Source: Janthinobacterium sp. J1-1
Lineage (GTDB): Bacteria; Pseudomonadota; Gammaproteobacteria; Burkholderiales; Burkholderiaceae_D
Direction: 5' to 3'
Assembly: GCF_030944405.1 (NCBI RefSeq)
Contig: NZ_CP132339.1
Location: forward strand, 2,046,001-2,110,000
Length of the DNA: 64,000 bases
Shown piece after piece: positions 1 through 9,142 of this stretch; the first letter of the stretch is position 1, and each line of letters opens with the position of its first letter. Made by a program: the position numbers and the translations under genes. The notes below the pieces were generated by a model. The model ran no database searches and had not been told where the DNA came from. It worked only from the letters and a program-made list of their open reading frames with translations.

Positions 1-310
1 GGTGCATGTGCAGGATGTGATCCGTGGCATCGCGCACCTGGCGCGCCGCAGCGAAGACGATGGCGTCAGTGGTGCGTATAACTTCTGCGCTCCCGAAGCG
101 ATGCGCCAGGGGCAGTTTGCGAAAGTGGCCGGCAAGGTGCTGCATCGCCCTTCATTCATGCCGACACCGGCATTCGTGATGCGCGCGCTGCTGGGCGAGC
201 AGGCCGACTTGCTGGTCGAGGGCCAGCGCGTGGTACCGCGCCGCCTGCTGGCCGACGGTTTCGTGTTTCGCCATCCCGATGTCGAGGGCGCGCTGCGCAG
301 CCTGGAGTGA
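1..310 (+). CDS. TIGR01777-type NAD-dependent epimerase, C-terminal fragment
   Basis: The open frame enters at the window edge, so only the last 102 or so residues are seen, ending at TGA 308-310. The visible part resembles the DUF1731 C-terminal segment of TIGR01777/YfcH-type sugar-nucleotide epimerase-like proteins: it starts in a 'V-x-D-V' motif, continues with an 'AYNFCAPE' stretch, and ends with a 'GFVFRHPDVEGALRSL' helix. The family is built on a short-chain dehydrogenase fold whose NAD-binding half would lie upstream. Substrate is unknown. The next gene, eutB, begins 42 bp downstream on the same strand. Confidence 0.75.
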   Translation, partial: VHVQDVIRGIAHLARRSEDDGVSGAYNFCAPEAMRQGQFAKVAGKVLHRPSFMPTPAFVMRALLGEQADLLVEGQRVVPRRLLADGFVFRHPDVEGALRSLE

Positions 311-352
311 CGCCGTGCAGGCGTAGAATGGCTGGTACGGGAGGAAAATCGG

Positions 353-1741
353 ATGAGTCATTATGCGCACACGCTGGGAAGCATGGTCTACCGCTTCCGC
401 GACCTGAAAGACCTGCTGGCCAAGGCGACACCGCTGCGTTCGGGCGACGTACTGGCCGGTGTGGCCGCCTCGAACGCGCAGGAGCGGGTCGCCGCGCAGA
501 TGGCGCTGGCCGACCTGCCGTTGACGGTGTTCCTGAACGAAGCGCTGGTGCCATACGACAGCGATGAAGTCACGCGACTGATTATCGACAGCCACGACCG
601 CGCCGCGTTTGCGCCGATTGCGCATCTGTGCGTCGGGGATTTTCGCGACTGGCTGCTCAGCGATTCCGCCGACAGCGCCGTGCTGGCGGCGGTGGCGCGC
701 GGCATCACCCCTGAAATGGCGGCGGCGGTGTCCAAGATCATGCGCTTGCAGGACCTGGTGCTGGTGGCGCGCAAGTGCCGCGTCGTCACGGCCTTTCGCA
801 ATACGCTGGGGCTGGCAGGGCGTCTCGCCACGCGCCTGCAGCCGAACCACCCGCTTGATGACGCCACCGGCATCGCGGCCTCGATCGTCGATGGCCTGAT
901 GTATGGCAGCGGCGACGCCGTGATCGGCATCAATCCGGCCACCGACAATGTGGCGCAGGTGGTGTCGCTGCTGCAGCTGCTCGATGGCGTGATCGGCCAG
1001 TACGCCATTCCCACCCAGTCCTGCGTGCTCACGCATGTCACCAATACCATCGAGGCGATACGGCGCGGCGCGCCGGTCGACCTGGTGTTCCAGTCGGTGG
1101 CCGGCACCGAGGCGGCCAACCGCAGCTTTGGCATCGACCTGGCGCTGCTGGCCGAGGGCCGGGCGGCGGCGCTGTCGCTGGGGCGCGGCACGGTGGGCAA
1201 CAACGTCATGTATTTCGAGACGGGGCAGGGCAGCGCGCTGTCGGCCGGCGCGCATCACGGCATGGACCAGCAGACCTGCGAGGCGCGCGCCCATGCCGTG
1301 GCGCGAGCATATGCGCCGCTGCTGGTCAACTCGGTGGTCGGCTTTATCGGCCCCGAATACCTGTACGACGGCAAGCAGATCATCCGCGCCGGGCTGGAAG
1401 ACCATTTCTGCGCCAAGCTGCTGGGCCTGCCCATGGGCTGCGACGTCTGCTACACCAACCATGCGGAAGCGGACCAGGACGACATGGACGTGCTGCTGAC
1501 CATGCTGGGCGCGGCCGGCTGCAATTTTCTGATGGGCGTGCCGGGCGCCGACGACATCATGCTGGGCTACCAGAGCACCTCGTTTCATGACGCCCTGTAT
1601 GCGCGCCGCGTGCTGGGCCTGGGCGCGGCGCCCGAGTTCGAGGCCTGGCTGGCGCGCATGCAGATTACCCAGGGCGACGGTCAACTCTCGGCGCAGCTGG
1701 CGCCGGCATTCCAGGCGGCGCTCAAGCGGCTGGCCAGGTAA
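353..1741 (+). CDS. eutB: Ethanolamine ammonia-lyase large subunit (EutB)
   Basis: This 462-residue protein is full length for EutB, the large subunit of the adenosylcobalamin-dependent enzyme that splits ethanolamine into acetaldehyde and ammonia. It starts 'MSHYAHTLGSMVYRF' and carries the family-typical segments 'GDAVIGINPATDNV' and 'HADxDDMDVL'-like 'HAEADQDDMDVLLTM' near the C-terminus. The ATG at 353 is preceded by GGAGG at 341-345. The small subunit eutC is not adjacent but lies at 5502, with three other genes between. No eutA reactivase or microcompartment genes are visible, which suggests a simple cytosolic nitrogen-scavenging form (inference). Confidence 0.93.
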   Translation: MSHYAHTLGSMVYRFRDLKDLLAKATPLRSGDVLAGVAASNAQERVAAQMALADLPLTVFLNEALVPYDSDEVTRLIIDSHDRAAFAPIAHLCVGDFRDWLLSDSADSAVLAAVARGITPEMAAAVSKIMRLQDLVLVARKCRVVTAFRNTLGLAGRLATRLQPNHPLDDATGIAASIVDGLMYGSGDAVIGINPATDNVAQVVSLLQLLDGVIGQYAIPTQSCVLTHVTNTIEAIRRGAPVDLVFQSVAGTEAANRSFGIDLALLAEGRAAALSLGRGTVGNNVMYFETGQGSALSAGAHHGMDQQTCEARAHAVARAYAPLLVNSVVGFIGPEYLYDGKQIIRAGLEDHFCAKLLGLPMGCDVCYTNHAEADQDDMDVLLTMLGAAGCNFLMGVPGADDIMLGYQSTSFHDALYARRVLGLGAAPEFEAWLARMQITQGDGQLSAQLAPAFQAALKRLAR

Positions 1742-1810
1742 CAGATGTAAATGGCGCCCTGGCTGGCCATGCCGGTGCGATAATCAACCATCTACTTTAG
1801 CGACGCCATC

Positions 1811-3262
1811 ATGCTGCCACCCGATCCAGATTCCCTCGACCCGCAGACGCCCGAAGAATGGGATGCCTTCCGCGCGCAAAGCCACCGCATGCTCGACGAC
1901 ATGCTCGACTATGCGCAGCAGATACGCACGCGTCCCGTCTGGCAGGCCGCGCCCGCCACGGCGCGCGCCAGCTTTGCCGAGCCGCTGCCGCGCGCGCCGG
2001 GCGAGCTGGCCGACGCCCACGCCACCTTCATGCAGGACGTGCTGCCCTATGCGGTGGGCAATGTCCATCCCGGTTTCATGGGCTGGGTGCATGGCGGCGG
2101 TACGCCGGTCGGCATGCTGGCCGAGATGCTGGCGGCCGGCCTGAACGCCAATGTGGGCGGGCGCAGCCAGATGCCGGTGGAAGTGGAGCGCCAGATCGGG
2201 CGCTGGATGCGCGAACTGTTCGGCTTTCCCGACACGGCCAGCGGCGTGTTCGTCACCGGCACCTCGATGGCCAATCTGATGGGCGTGCTGGTGGCGCGCA
2301 CCCAGGCGCTGGGCGTGGCCGCGCGCCAGGACGGCGTGAAAAATACGCGGCTGGTGGCCTACACCTCGGCTGCCGCCCATGGCTGCATCGCCCAGGCGAT
2401 GGATCTGTCGGGCCTGGGGACAAGCTCCCTGCGCCGCATCGCCGTCAATGGCAGGCAGCAGATCGATGTGAGCGCGCTGGCACAGGCGATCGCGCAGGAC
2501 CGCGCGGCGGGTTTGCAGCCGTTCTTTATCGCCGGCACGGCCGGCACGGTGGACACGGGCGCCATCGATGACCTGTCCGCACTGGCGGCGCTGGCCAGGC
2601 GTGAAAAACTGTGGTTCCACGTCGACGGCGCCTATGGCGCGCTGGGCATGCTGTCGCCCGAGGTGGCGCCGCTATTGGCCGGCGTTGAGCTGGCCGATTC
2701 GCTGGCCTTCGATTTTCACAAATGGGGGCAGGTGCCGTATGACGCGGGCTTCCTGCTGGTGCGCGACGGCGCCCGCCATATGGCGGCGTTTGCCGCGCCG
2801 GCCGCCTATCTGCGCCGCGAAGCGCGCGGCCTGGCCGGCGGTTCGCCGTGGCCGTGCGACTTCGGCCCCGACCTGTCGCGCGGCTTTCGCGCCCTGAAAA
2901 CCTGGTTCACCTTCAAGGTGCATGGCGCCGAACGCATGGGCGCGGCGATCGCCCACACCTGCGCGCTGGCGCGCCATCTGGCCGAGCGCGTAAGCGCCAC
3001 GCCGGAACTCGAACTGCTGGCGCCCGTGACCCTCAATATCGTCTGCTTCCGCCACCGCGGCGTGCCTGGCGGCGACAGCGATTCCTTCAATGGCGAGATC
3101 GTCGCCGACCTGCATGAGTCGGGCATTGCCGCGCCGTCGTCGACCACCATCAATGGCCAGCTGGCGATCCGCGCCGCCATCGTCAACCACCGTACGCGCG
3201 CGCAGGATATCGACGCGCTGGTCGACGCCGTGCTGCGCTTTGGCGCCGCGCGCCTCTCTTGA
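1811..3262 (+). CDS. PLP-dependent group II amino-acid decarboxylase-like protein
   Basis: This 483-residue fold-type I PLP enzyme belongs to the glutamate/tyrosine/aromatic amino-acid decarboxylase family. Visible cofactor residues are His190 in 'SAAAHGC', Asp272 in 'WFHVDGAYGA' and the Schiff-base lysine Lys304 in 'AFDFHKWGQ'. The substrate-defining loop cannot be read with confidence, so the amino acid used is unknown. The gene begins 69 bp after eutB and is followed after 14 bp by the ATP-grasp-like gene, so the three could be cotranscribed. A role linked to amine metabolism would fit the neighbours but is inference. Confidence 0.88.
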   Translation: MLPPDPDSLDPQTPEEWDAFRAQSHRMLDDMLDYAQQIRTRPVWQAAPATARASFAEPLPRAPGELADAHATFMQDVLPYAVGNVHPGFMGWVHGGGTPVGMLAEMLAAGLNANVGGRSQMPVEVERQIGRWMRELFGFPDTASGVFVTGTSMANLMGVLVARTQALGVAARQDGVKNTRLVAYTSAAAHGCIAQAMDLSGLGTSSLRRIAVNGRQQIDVSALAQAIAQDRAAGLQPFFIAGTAGTVDTGAIDDLSALAALARREKLWFHVDGAYGALGMLSPEVAPLLAGVELADSLAFDFHKWGQVPYDAGFLLVRDGARHMAAFAAPAAYLRREARGLAGGSPWPCDFGPDLSRGFRALKTWFTFKVHGAERMGAAIAHTCALARHLAERVSATPELELLAPVTLNIVCFRHRGVPGGDSDSFNGEIVADLHESGIAAPSSTTINGQLAIRAAIVNHRTRAQDIDALVDAVLRFGAARLS

Positions 3263-3276
3263 TTTACGGAAACACC

Positions 3277-4509
3277 ATGACTGATTTGATGCAGCAGGCC
3301 GCCACGCCATACGCGCCGCTGATCGGCCTGGCGCCCTTGATGCGGCTGGCCTTTTTACAGCAGGACCTGGCGCCGCTGGGCGAAGCGCTGCTGGCGCGCG
3401 CCCAGGCGCATGCCGACGATGCCCACGCCTGGCTCGATTTTTCCACCGTGCTGCAACTGAAGGGACAGCGCGAGCTGGCGCTGGCGGTGAAAGCGCAGGC
3501 GATCGAACTGCAGCAGTGGTATTGCCTGCCGGCGCAGGCGCCGCAGTCCGGCCCCGGCATCCGCGTGCTGGTGGTGATGGGGCCGGGCGATCTGATGTCG
3601 AATACGCCGATCGAATTCCTGGTCGAGCAGTCCGACGTGGCCATGGACTTGCTGTACCTGACGGCAGACAGTGTCTTTCCCGAAGAAGTGCCCGACCATG
3701 ATGTGCTGCTGGTGGCGGTGGCCGAATCGGAGGCGAACCAGCCCTTGCTGGCGCGCCTGGTGGCCTTTCTGCGCGACTGGCCGCGCCCCGTGGTCAACCT
3801 GCCTGAAAAAATCGCGCATACCTCGCGCGACGGCCTGTGCGCCCGCCTGCAGGACGTGCCAGGGGTGGCCATGCCGCGCACGGCGCGCCTGGACCGTACG
3901 CAACTGCAGGCGCTGGCCGACGGCCAGTTGCAGATCGGCTCGCTGCTGCCCGGCGACGATTTTCCGCTGATCGTGCGTCCGCTCGGCTCGCACGCGGGCC
4001 ATGACCTGGAACGCATGGCCGGCGCCGCCGACCTGCACGCCTATCTTGAAAAAGTCGACGCCGAGCGTTTTTATATCGCCCGCTTTGTCGACTATCGCAA
4101 TGAGGACGGCCAGTACCGCAAATACCGCATCGCGCTGATCGACGGTTCACCGTATATCTGTCACTTTGCCGTCTCCTCGCACTGGATGATCCACTACCTG
4201 AACGCGGGCATGGAGGAAAGCGCAGTCAAGCGCGAGGAGGAAGCGCAGATCATGGCGCACTTCGACGAACAGTTTGCGCGCCGCCATGCGCAGGCTTTCC
4301 AGGCCATCGATGCGCGCATGCTTATGCCGTATCTCGGCATCGATTGCGCCGAGACGCGTGACGGCGAACTGCTGGTGTTCGAGGCCGACAATGCCATGAT
4401 CGTGCATGCGATGGATGCCGAGGAGATGTACCCCTACAAGCGGCCGGTGATGCGGAAGGTGTTCGATGCGTTTCGCGCCATGCTGGCAAGGGCAGCGGCT
4501 GGCGGTTAG
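3277..4509 (+). CDS. TPR-like / ATP-grasp-like hypothetical protein
   Basis: This encodes 410 residues from ATG 3277; the frame is open 18 bases further up from a TTG, but the ATG follows a purine-rich stretch (3267-3272). The first 75 residues look helical and TPR-like ('DAHAWLDFSTVLQLKGQRELALAVKAQA'). The C-terminal half, with 'RFYIARFVDYRNEDGQYRKYRIALIDG' (shortened here in sense) and 'YLGIDCAETRDGELLVFEAD', resembles an ATP-grasp fold with an acidic metal-binding end. It lies 14 bp behind the PLP decarboxylase, which suggests a joint pathway. The substrate is unknown. Its 3' end overlaps the convergent metallopeptidase-like gene by 4 bp. Confidence 0.7.
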   Translation: MTDLMQQAATPYAPLIGLAPLMRLAFLQQDLAPLGEALLARAQAHADDAHAWLDFSTVLQLKGQRELALAVKAQAIELQQWYCLPAQAPQSGPGIRVLVVMGPGDLMSNTPIEFLVEQSDVAMDLLYLTADSVFPEEVPDHDVLLVAVAESEANQPLLARLVAFLRDWPRPVVNLPEKIAHTSRDGLCARLQDVPGVAMPRTARLDRTQLQALADGQLQIGSLLPGDDFPLIVRPLGSHAGHDLERMAGAADLHAYLEKVDAERFYIARFVDYRNEDGQYRKYRIALIDGSPYICHFAVSSHWMIHYLNAGMEESAVKREEEAQIMAHFDEQFARRHAQAFQAIDARMLMPYLGIDCAETRDGELLVFEADNAMIVHAMDAEEMYPYKRPVMRKVFDAFRAMLARAAAGG

Positions 4510-5438
4510 CCCAGCAATCGTTCCAGCAGCGCGCGCTTGCCGGCGCTGCGCGGCGACTCCCAGTAGCCGTCGAACTGCAGCAGCAGCGCGCCATCGTGTT
4601 CGATGCGGATGGCCTGTGGTTTGCCCAGCATGACGGCGTGCACATAGCTGGCGAACGATTCGGCAAAGTCTTCATGCACGCTGCTGGCCGCGTACAGGGT
4701 GGCGAAGTTCGTGCCTTGCAGCTGGCCGTAGGCATGCGCCATCTGGCTGGCGGCCAGCCGGGCGCCATGGTAGTAGACGATGTCGCTACGTAGCGCAAAG
4801 TCGTTTTCCGCCAGCGGCACGACGCTCTTTTCTTCCGATATCTGCCAGGCCAGCGGCAAATAGTGGTATTCGCCGGCATCGCGCAGCGACTGCGCGTCAA
4901 GCCACCAGTCGTGCAGCAGATTGCGGCCGGCGGACAGCACATGGCCGAATTCGTGCAACAGCAGGTATTGCAGCGCGCCCTGGCGGTTGTCGTCCCCGGG
5001 CAGCGCAATTTGCGCATGCAAGGAAAAACCCTCCTCGGCAGAAAACGGCGTATTTTCCTTCCATGTGGCCCAGGCATTGGCCGTGCGCGATTCGAACGCA
5101 TCGACGTCGAGCGCCACCACCACGCCGATAATCACGCCCTCAAAGCTGACGACGATATCGCTGATGGCGGACGAGCCCAGCTGGCGTGCAAAGCGCACGC
5201 CCAGCAGCACGCCGTCGAGCAGCGCCTGCACCGACGCCGGCATGCTGGCAATCGCCGCGCGCACGTCGGCCTGGAAGGCGTCGTCCACCTGGGTTGACGA
5301 TGGCCGCTCGGCCACGCCCATGGCGAGATTGACCTGCGTGACATGGTCGATGATTTCATCCTGCGCCGGACCGAGGCGCTCCAGCAGCGGAGCATCGTAC
5401 AACTGGTCCCACAGCACGGCATCGGCGGCGACGATCAT
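4506..5438 (-). CDS. Putative zinc metallopeptidase-like protein (HEFGH motif)
   Basis: The predicted product has 310 residues. I chose the ATG at 5438 over the longer frame to 5555 because AAGGAG lies six bases before it on the minus strand. It contains 'LLLHEFGHVLSAG', an HEXXH zinc-binding motif with glutamate as catalytic base, and a later 'VHEDFAESFASYVHAV' segment that could supply the third ligand. No signal peptide is evident, so it is probably cytoplasmic. It is transcribed against its neighbours and divergently from eutC, 63 bp away. The family is not recognised beyond the motif. Confidence 0.7.
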   Translation of the reverse strand: MIVAADAVLWDQLYDAPLLERLGPAQDEIIDHVTQVNLAMGVAERPSSTQVDDAFQADVRAAIASMPASVQALLDGVLLGVRFARQLGSSAISDIVVSFEGVIIGVVVALDVDAFESRTANAWATWKENTPFSAEEGFSLHAQIALPGDDNRQGALQYLLLHEFGHVLSAGRNLLHDWWLDAQSLRDAGEYHYLPLAWQISEEKSVVPLAENDFALRSDIVYYHGARLAASQMAHAYGQLQGTNFATLYAASSVHEDFAESFASYVHAVMLGKPQAIRIEHDGALLLQFDGYWESPRSAGKRALLERLLG

Positions 5439-5501
5439 GGTGCTCCTTGGTGATATGCTGATGCGCAGTGTAGCAAGATTCCACCACTCCGGGAGCATGC
5501 C

Positions 5502-6281
5502 ATGGCCAGCGACACCCGCGTCACCGACAATCCCTGGCAAGCCCTGCGCCGCCATACCCAGGCGCGCATCGCGCTGGGGCGCAGCGGCGTGAGCCTGCCG
5601 ACTTCAAGACAACTGGCGTTCCAGCTGGCCCATGCGCAGGCGCGCGACGCGGTGCACCTGGAACTCGATATTCAGGCGCTGGCGGCACGCGAGCCGGGCA
5701 GCATCGCCCTGCACAGCGCCGCCGCCACGCGCGCCATCTATTTGCAGCGGCCCGACCTGGGACGGCGTCTCGATGAAGCGTCGCGCCAGCGCCTGGCGCC
5801 ATGTCCGAAGAACGTGGACCTGGCGCTGGTGGCCTGCGATGGGCTATCGGCGCTGGCGATCGAACGCCATGCGGCGCCGTTCCTGGCGGCCCTGCGCGAA
5901 CGGCTGGCGCTGGAGTCATGGACAGTGTCGCCCTTGTCCATCGTGCGGCAGGGGCGGGTGGCGGTCGGCGACGAAGTGGGCGAGTTATTGCAAGCGCGCG
6001 CCGTGCTGGTGCTGATCGGCGAGCGGCCGGGCTTGAGTTCCCCCGACAGCCTGGGCCTGTACCTGACGTGGGCGCCGAAAGTGGGCCTGCTCGACGACAG
6101 CCGCAACTGCATCTCGAACGTGCGTCCGGAAGGCATGCCGTATGCGCAGGCGGCGTACCGGCTGCACTACCTGCTGTCGCAGGCGTTTGCGCGCCGGTTG
6201 TCGGGGGTGGGGCTGAAGGATGAGACGGTGGAGCAGGACGGCGCGGCCCTGGCGGGCGCGCGCAACTTTTTGTTGAAGTGA
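5502..6281 (+). CDS. eutC: Ethanolamine ammonia-lyase small subunit (EutC)
   Basis: The 259-residue protein matches EutC, the small subunit that with EutB forms the B12-binding ethanolamine ammonia-lyase. Typical segments are '[19 protein letters not shown]' near the start, '[13 protein letters not shown]', '[21 protein letters not shown]' and a C-terminal '[16 protein letters not shown]'. ATG 5502 has GGGAG at 5491-5495. It is separated from eutB (353-1741) by three genes, one on the opposite strand, so the two subunits probably need separate transcription. The stop lies one base from the convergent tsaD stop. Confidence 0.92.
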   Translation: MASDTRVTDNPWQALRRHTQARIALGRSGVSLPTSRQLAFQLAHAQARDAVHLELDIQALAAREPGSIALHSAAATRAIYLQRPDLGRRLDEASRQRLAPCPKNVDLALVACDGLSALAIERHAAPFLAALRERLALESWTVSPLSIVRQGRVAVGDEVGELLQARAVLVLIGERPGLSSPDSLGLYLTWAPKVGLLDDSRNCISNVRPEGMPYAQAAYRLHYLLSQAFARRLSGVGLKDETVEQDGAALAGARNFLLK

Positions 6282-6282
6282 A

Positions 6283-7323
6283 TCAGATTTCGCGAATCTC
6301 GTCGAGCGGCCACCGCGGCCGCACATTGAACGCATAATCGCGCTTGGCCGCATCGGGGTTGATCTGCAGGCGCATGGCGCCGGCAAAGGCGATCATGGCG
6401 CCGTTATCGGTACAGAATTCCAGTTCCGGGTAATACACCTTGAAGCGCTTCTTGACTGCCGCCGCGTTGAGAGAGGCGCGCAGCTGGGCGTTGGCGCCCA
6501 CGCCGCCGGCGATCACCAGCCGTTTCAGGCCCGTGTGCTTGAGGGCCGACACGCATTTGGCCGTCAGTACTTCGACGATGGCGTCGACAAAGCCGCGCGC
6601 GATATTCGCCTTGTCCTGTTCGCAGATATTGGCGATCACCTTTTCTTCGTGGTTCTTCACCACCGTCAGCACGGCCGTCTTCAGGCCCGAAAAGCTGAAA
6701 TTGAAGTCCTTCGAGTGCATCATCGGGCGCGGCAGCTTGTAGGCCAGCGGGTCGCCGAATTCGGCCAGGCGCGAAATCGCCGGGCCACCGGGGTAGCCCA
6801 GGCCCAGCAGCTTGGCCGATTTGTCGAACGCTTCGCCGGCCGCGTCGTCCAGGGTTTCACCGAGCAGGGTGTACTGGCCCACGCCATCGACGCGCATCAG
6901 CTGCGTGTGGCCGCCCGACACCAGCAGGGCGATGAAGGGGAACTCGGGCGGCTCGGACGCCAGCAGCGGCGACAGCAGATGGCCTTCCAGGTGGTGGATG
7001 CCCAGCACCGGCTTGTCGATCGCCAGGCCCAGGCTGCAGGCGACGGAAGAACCGACCAGCAGCGCGCCGGCCAGGCCCGGGCCCTGCGTATAGGCGATGG
7101 CGTCGATCTCGGGCAGGGCGATGCCGGCCTTGGCCAGCGCTTCGTCCAGCAGCGGGATGGCGCGGCGGATATGGTCGCGCGAGGCCAGTTCCGGCACCAC
7201 GCCGCCATACTGTTCGTGCATGGCCACCTGCGAATAGAGGGCATGCGACAGCAGGCCGCGGTCGGTGTCGTACAGGGCCAGGCCGGTTTCGTCACAGGAG
7301 GATTCGACGCCAAGAACAATCAT
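6283..7323 (-). CDS. tsaD: tRNA N6-threonylcarbamoyladenosine (t6A) synthase subunit TsaD
   Basis: TsaD transfers the threonylcarbamoyl group to A37 of ANN-decoding tRNAs, working with TsaB and TsaE. The 346-residue product starts '[16 protein letters not shown]', the classic Kae1/TsaD N-terminus; the frame is open 17 codons further up but the ATG at 7323 matches the family start. Metal-binding histidines are seen in '[13 protein letters not shown]', and ATP-binding glycines in 'LVSGGHTQL' and '[13 protein letters not shown]'. In many betaproteobacteria tsaD lies near rpsU/yqeY/dnaG, as here at a distance of about 5 kb. It is convergent with eutC. Confidence 0.95.
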   Translation of the reverse strand: MIVLGVESSCDETGLALYDTDRGLLSHALYSQVAMHEQYGGVVPELASRDHIRRAIPLLDEALAKAGIALPEIDAIAYTQGPGLAGALLVGSSVACSLGLAIDKPVLGIHHLEGHLLSPLLASEPPEFPFIALLVSGGHTQLMRVDGVGQYTLLGETLDDAAGEAFDKSAKLLGLGYPGGPAISRLAEFGDPLAYKLPRPMMHSKDFNFSFSGLKTAVLTVVKNHEEKVIANICEQDKANIARGFVDAIVEVLTAKCVSALKHTGLKRLVIAGGVGANAQLRASLNAAAVKKRFKVYYPELEFCTDNGAMIAFAGAMRLQINPDAAKRDYAFNVRPRWPLDEIREI

Positions 7324-7532
7324 GAAGGGTGCAATTAGGTGGAGTAATCCGCCATTGTAAAGGAAAGCGGCCACGCCAGCCTGGGCGCCGGCGCACCATT
7401 TCGGCGGCAGTGTGCACTTGCGCAGTGCGCGGATGATGACGTTTGTACTCGATTTCCCCGTGCCAGTGGTGTTTCAGGACTGGCACCGCTCTTGCTTATG
7501 GAACAGGTGTGCTTTTCTCACGGGAGCTTGTG

Positions 7533-7940
7533 ATGCCAGAACAATGGAAAATGATATGCCGGCTGAAGGACATGCCGTTGGCGGGCGCGCGCATGGTGCA
7601 GCGCGGGCTGGCCTGGCAGGATTTGCCGGGCGTGGCGCTGTTTCGCGCGGCCGACGATACGGTCTATGCGCTGCTCGACACGGTACCCTGCCTGGGCGGC
7701 CCGCTGGCGCACGGCGTCCTGATGGAGAAGAACCTGATGGGGCCGAAGAACAGCTGGATCATCGAACTCGATTCGGGCCGGCTGGTCGCGCCCGTGCAGG
7801 GCATGGCGCGCATGTACGCCGTGCGCATCCTGGACGGGCGCATCTACCTGGACCTGAAGGAGCTCAATGTCCCGGCCAGCAAGGCCGAACAGGCGCTGGC
7901 CGGCTCGTTCGCGCTGCTGCCGCATGTGCAGATGGCGTGA
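7533..7940 (+). CDS. NirD-like (Rieske-fold) small protein
   Basis: The 135-residue product resembles the small subunit of NAD(P)H nitrite reductase: 'VALFRAADDTVYALLDTVPCLGGPLAHGVL' (given in sense, long motif at residues 32-61), then 'SWIIELDSGRLVAP' and 'YAVRILDGRIYLDL'. Neither C-x-H nor C-x-x-H cluster ligands are present; loss of the iron-sulphur cluster is normal for NirD proteins. ATG 7533 has GGGAG at 7522-7526; a GTG directly before it (7530) is an alternative. No nirB is nearby, so the partner or role of this stand-alone copy is unknown. Confidence 0.72.
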   Translation: MPEQWKMICRLKDMPLAGARMVQRGLAWQDLPGVALFRAADDTVYALLDTVPCLGGPLAHGVLMEKNLMGPKNSWIIELDSGRLVAPVQGMARMYAVRILDGRIYLDLKELNVPASKAEQALAGSFALLPHVQMA

Positions 7941-7943
7941 TGA

Positions 7944-7971
7944 AGAAAAAAACGGCGCACGCGGCGCCGTT
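7944..7971 (-). terminator. Rho-independent terminator of the DAHP synthase gene
   Basis: An 8-bp perfect stem (7951-7958 with 7964-7971, loop ACGCG) sits just behind the aroG stop. Read on the minus strand it is followed by a run of seven or more T (plus-strand A's 7945-7952), so it fits aroG best. It also lies 10 bp behind the NirD-like gene and may act for both directions. Confidence 0.75.
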
Positions 7972-7990
7972 TCAGTGATTGCTTAAATGT

Positions 7991-9052
7991 TTACTTCGGA
8001 CGATTCACGAGATGCGCATGCGCATCGCGCAGCATGGTGGCCGTCGTCTCCCAGTCGATGCAGCCGTCGGTCACCGAGCAGCCATAGGTCAGCTGCGACA
8101 GGTCTTGCGGGATCTTCTGGTTGCCGCTGACGATATTCGATTCGATCATCACGCCCACCAGCGACTTGTTGCCCTGCACGATCTGGTGGATGACATCGGC
8201 CATCACCAGTGGTTGCAGTTCCGGCTTCTTGTAGCTGTTCGCGTGCGAGCAGTCGACCACCAGGTTGGCCGGCAGCCTGGCCTTGGCCAGCGCCTGTTCG
8301 GCGATCGCGATCGACACCGAATCGTAGTTCGGACGGCCGTCGCCGCCGCGCAGCACCACGTGGCCATAGGCGTTGCCGCGCGTGCGCACGATGGACACAT
8401 TGCCTTCGCCGTTGATGCCCAGGAAGGAGTGCGGATGCGCCGACGACAGGATGGCGTTGACGGCGATGCTGATGTCGCCATCGGTGCCGTTCTTGAAGCC
8501 GACCGGCGTCGACAGGCCCGACGACATTTCGCGGTGGGTCTGCGATTCGGTGGTGCGCGCGCCAATCGCGGTCCAGGCGATCAGGTCGCCCAGGTATTGC
8601 GGCGAGATCGGGTCCAGCGCTTCGGTGGCGGTCGGCAGGCCCAGTTCGCATACGTCGAGCAGGAACTGGCGCGCCTTTTCCATGCCTTCATTGACCTTGA
8701 ACGAGTCGTCCATGTACGGGTCGTTGATATAGCCTTTCCAGCCGGTGGTGGTGCGCGGTTTTTCGAAATACACGCGCATCACCAGCAGCATCGTGTCCTT
8801 GACTTCCTCCTGCAGCGCCTTCAGGCGGCGCGCGTAATCGAGGCCGGCGACAGGATCGTGGATCGAGCACGGGCCGACCACCACGAACAGGCGCTGGTCC
8901 TTGCGGTCGATGATGTCGCGCAGTGCTTCGCGGCCGCGGTTGACGGTGTCGAAGGCGCTGGCCGACAGCGGCAGTTTGGCGTGCAGTTCGGCCGGCGTGG
9001 GCATAGCCGCGAAGGAAGTGACGTTGATATTTTCGATGTCTGGCGTATTCAT
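7991..9052 (-). CDS. aroG: 3-deoxy-7-phosphoheptulonate (DAHP) synthase, class I
   Basis: The 353-residue enzyme condenses phosphoenolpyruvate with erythrose 4-phosphate, the first step of aromatic amino-acid synthesis. Class I (AroF/G/H) signatures are 'LFVVVGPCSIHDPVAGLDYA', 'MRVYFEKPRTTTGWKGYIND' (positions roughly 95-115) and 'LVVDCSHANSYKK'. ATG 9052 was taken as start; a TTG 12 codons upstream (9088) keeps the frame open. Which aromatic amino acid inhibits it cannot be judged from sequence alone, so the symbol marks the family. The gene stands alone on the minus strand with its own terminator. Confidence 0.93.
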   Translation of the reverse strand: MNTPDIENINVTSFAAMPTPAELHAKLPLSASAFDTVNRGREALRDIIDRKDQRLFVVVGPCSIHDPVAGLDYARRLKALQEEVKDTMLLVMRVYFEKPRTTTGWKGYINDPYMDDSFKVNEGMEKARQFLLDVCELGLPTATEALDPISPQYLGDLIAWTAIGARTTESQTHREMSSGLSTPVGFKNGTDGDISIAVNAILSSAHPHSFLGINGEGNVSIVRTRGNAYGHVVLRGGDGRPNYDSVSIAIAEQALAKARLPANLVVDCSHANSYKKPELQPLVMADVIHQIVQGNKSLVGVMIESNIVSGNQKIPQDLSQLTYGCSVTDGCIDWETTATMLRDAHAHLVNRPK

Positions 9053-9142
9053 GATTCTGGCTGGGCTTTCACTGATTGCATTCTTCAAGAGGCAATAGTG
9101 TAGCGGAAATGCACCCTGGCGGAAGATTGCCGGGCAAAACGC

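Noticed and set aside
152-1684. Long 510-codon minus-strand frame over eutB
   Set aside because: It is a high-GC shadow frame with His/Arg/Gln-rich product; eutB on the plus strand is a full family member.
7533-7940. Broken Rieske protein because cluster ligands are missing
   Set aside because: NirD proteins normally lack the ligands, so this is not a defect.
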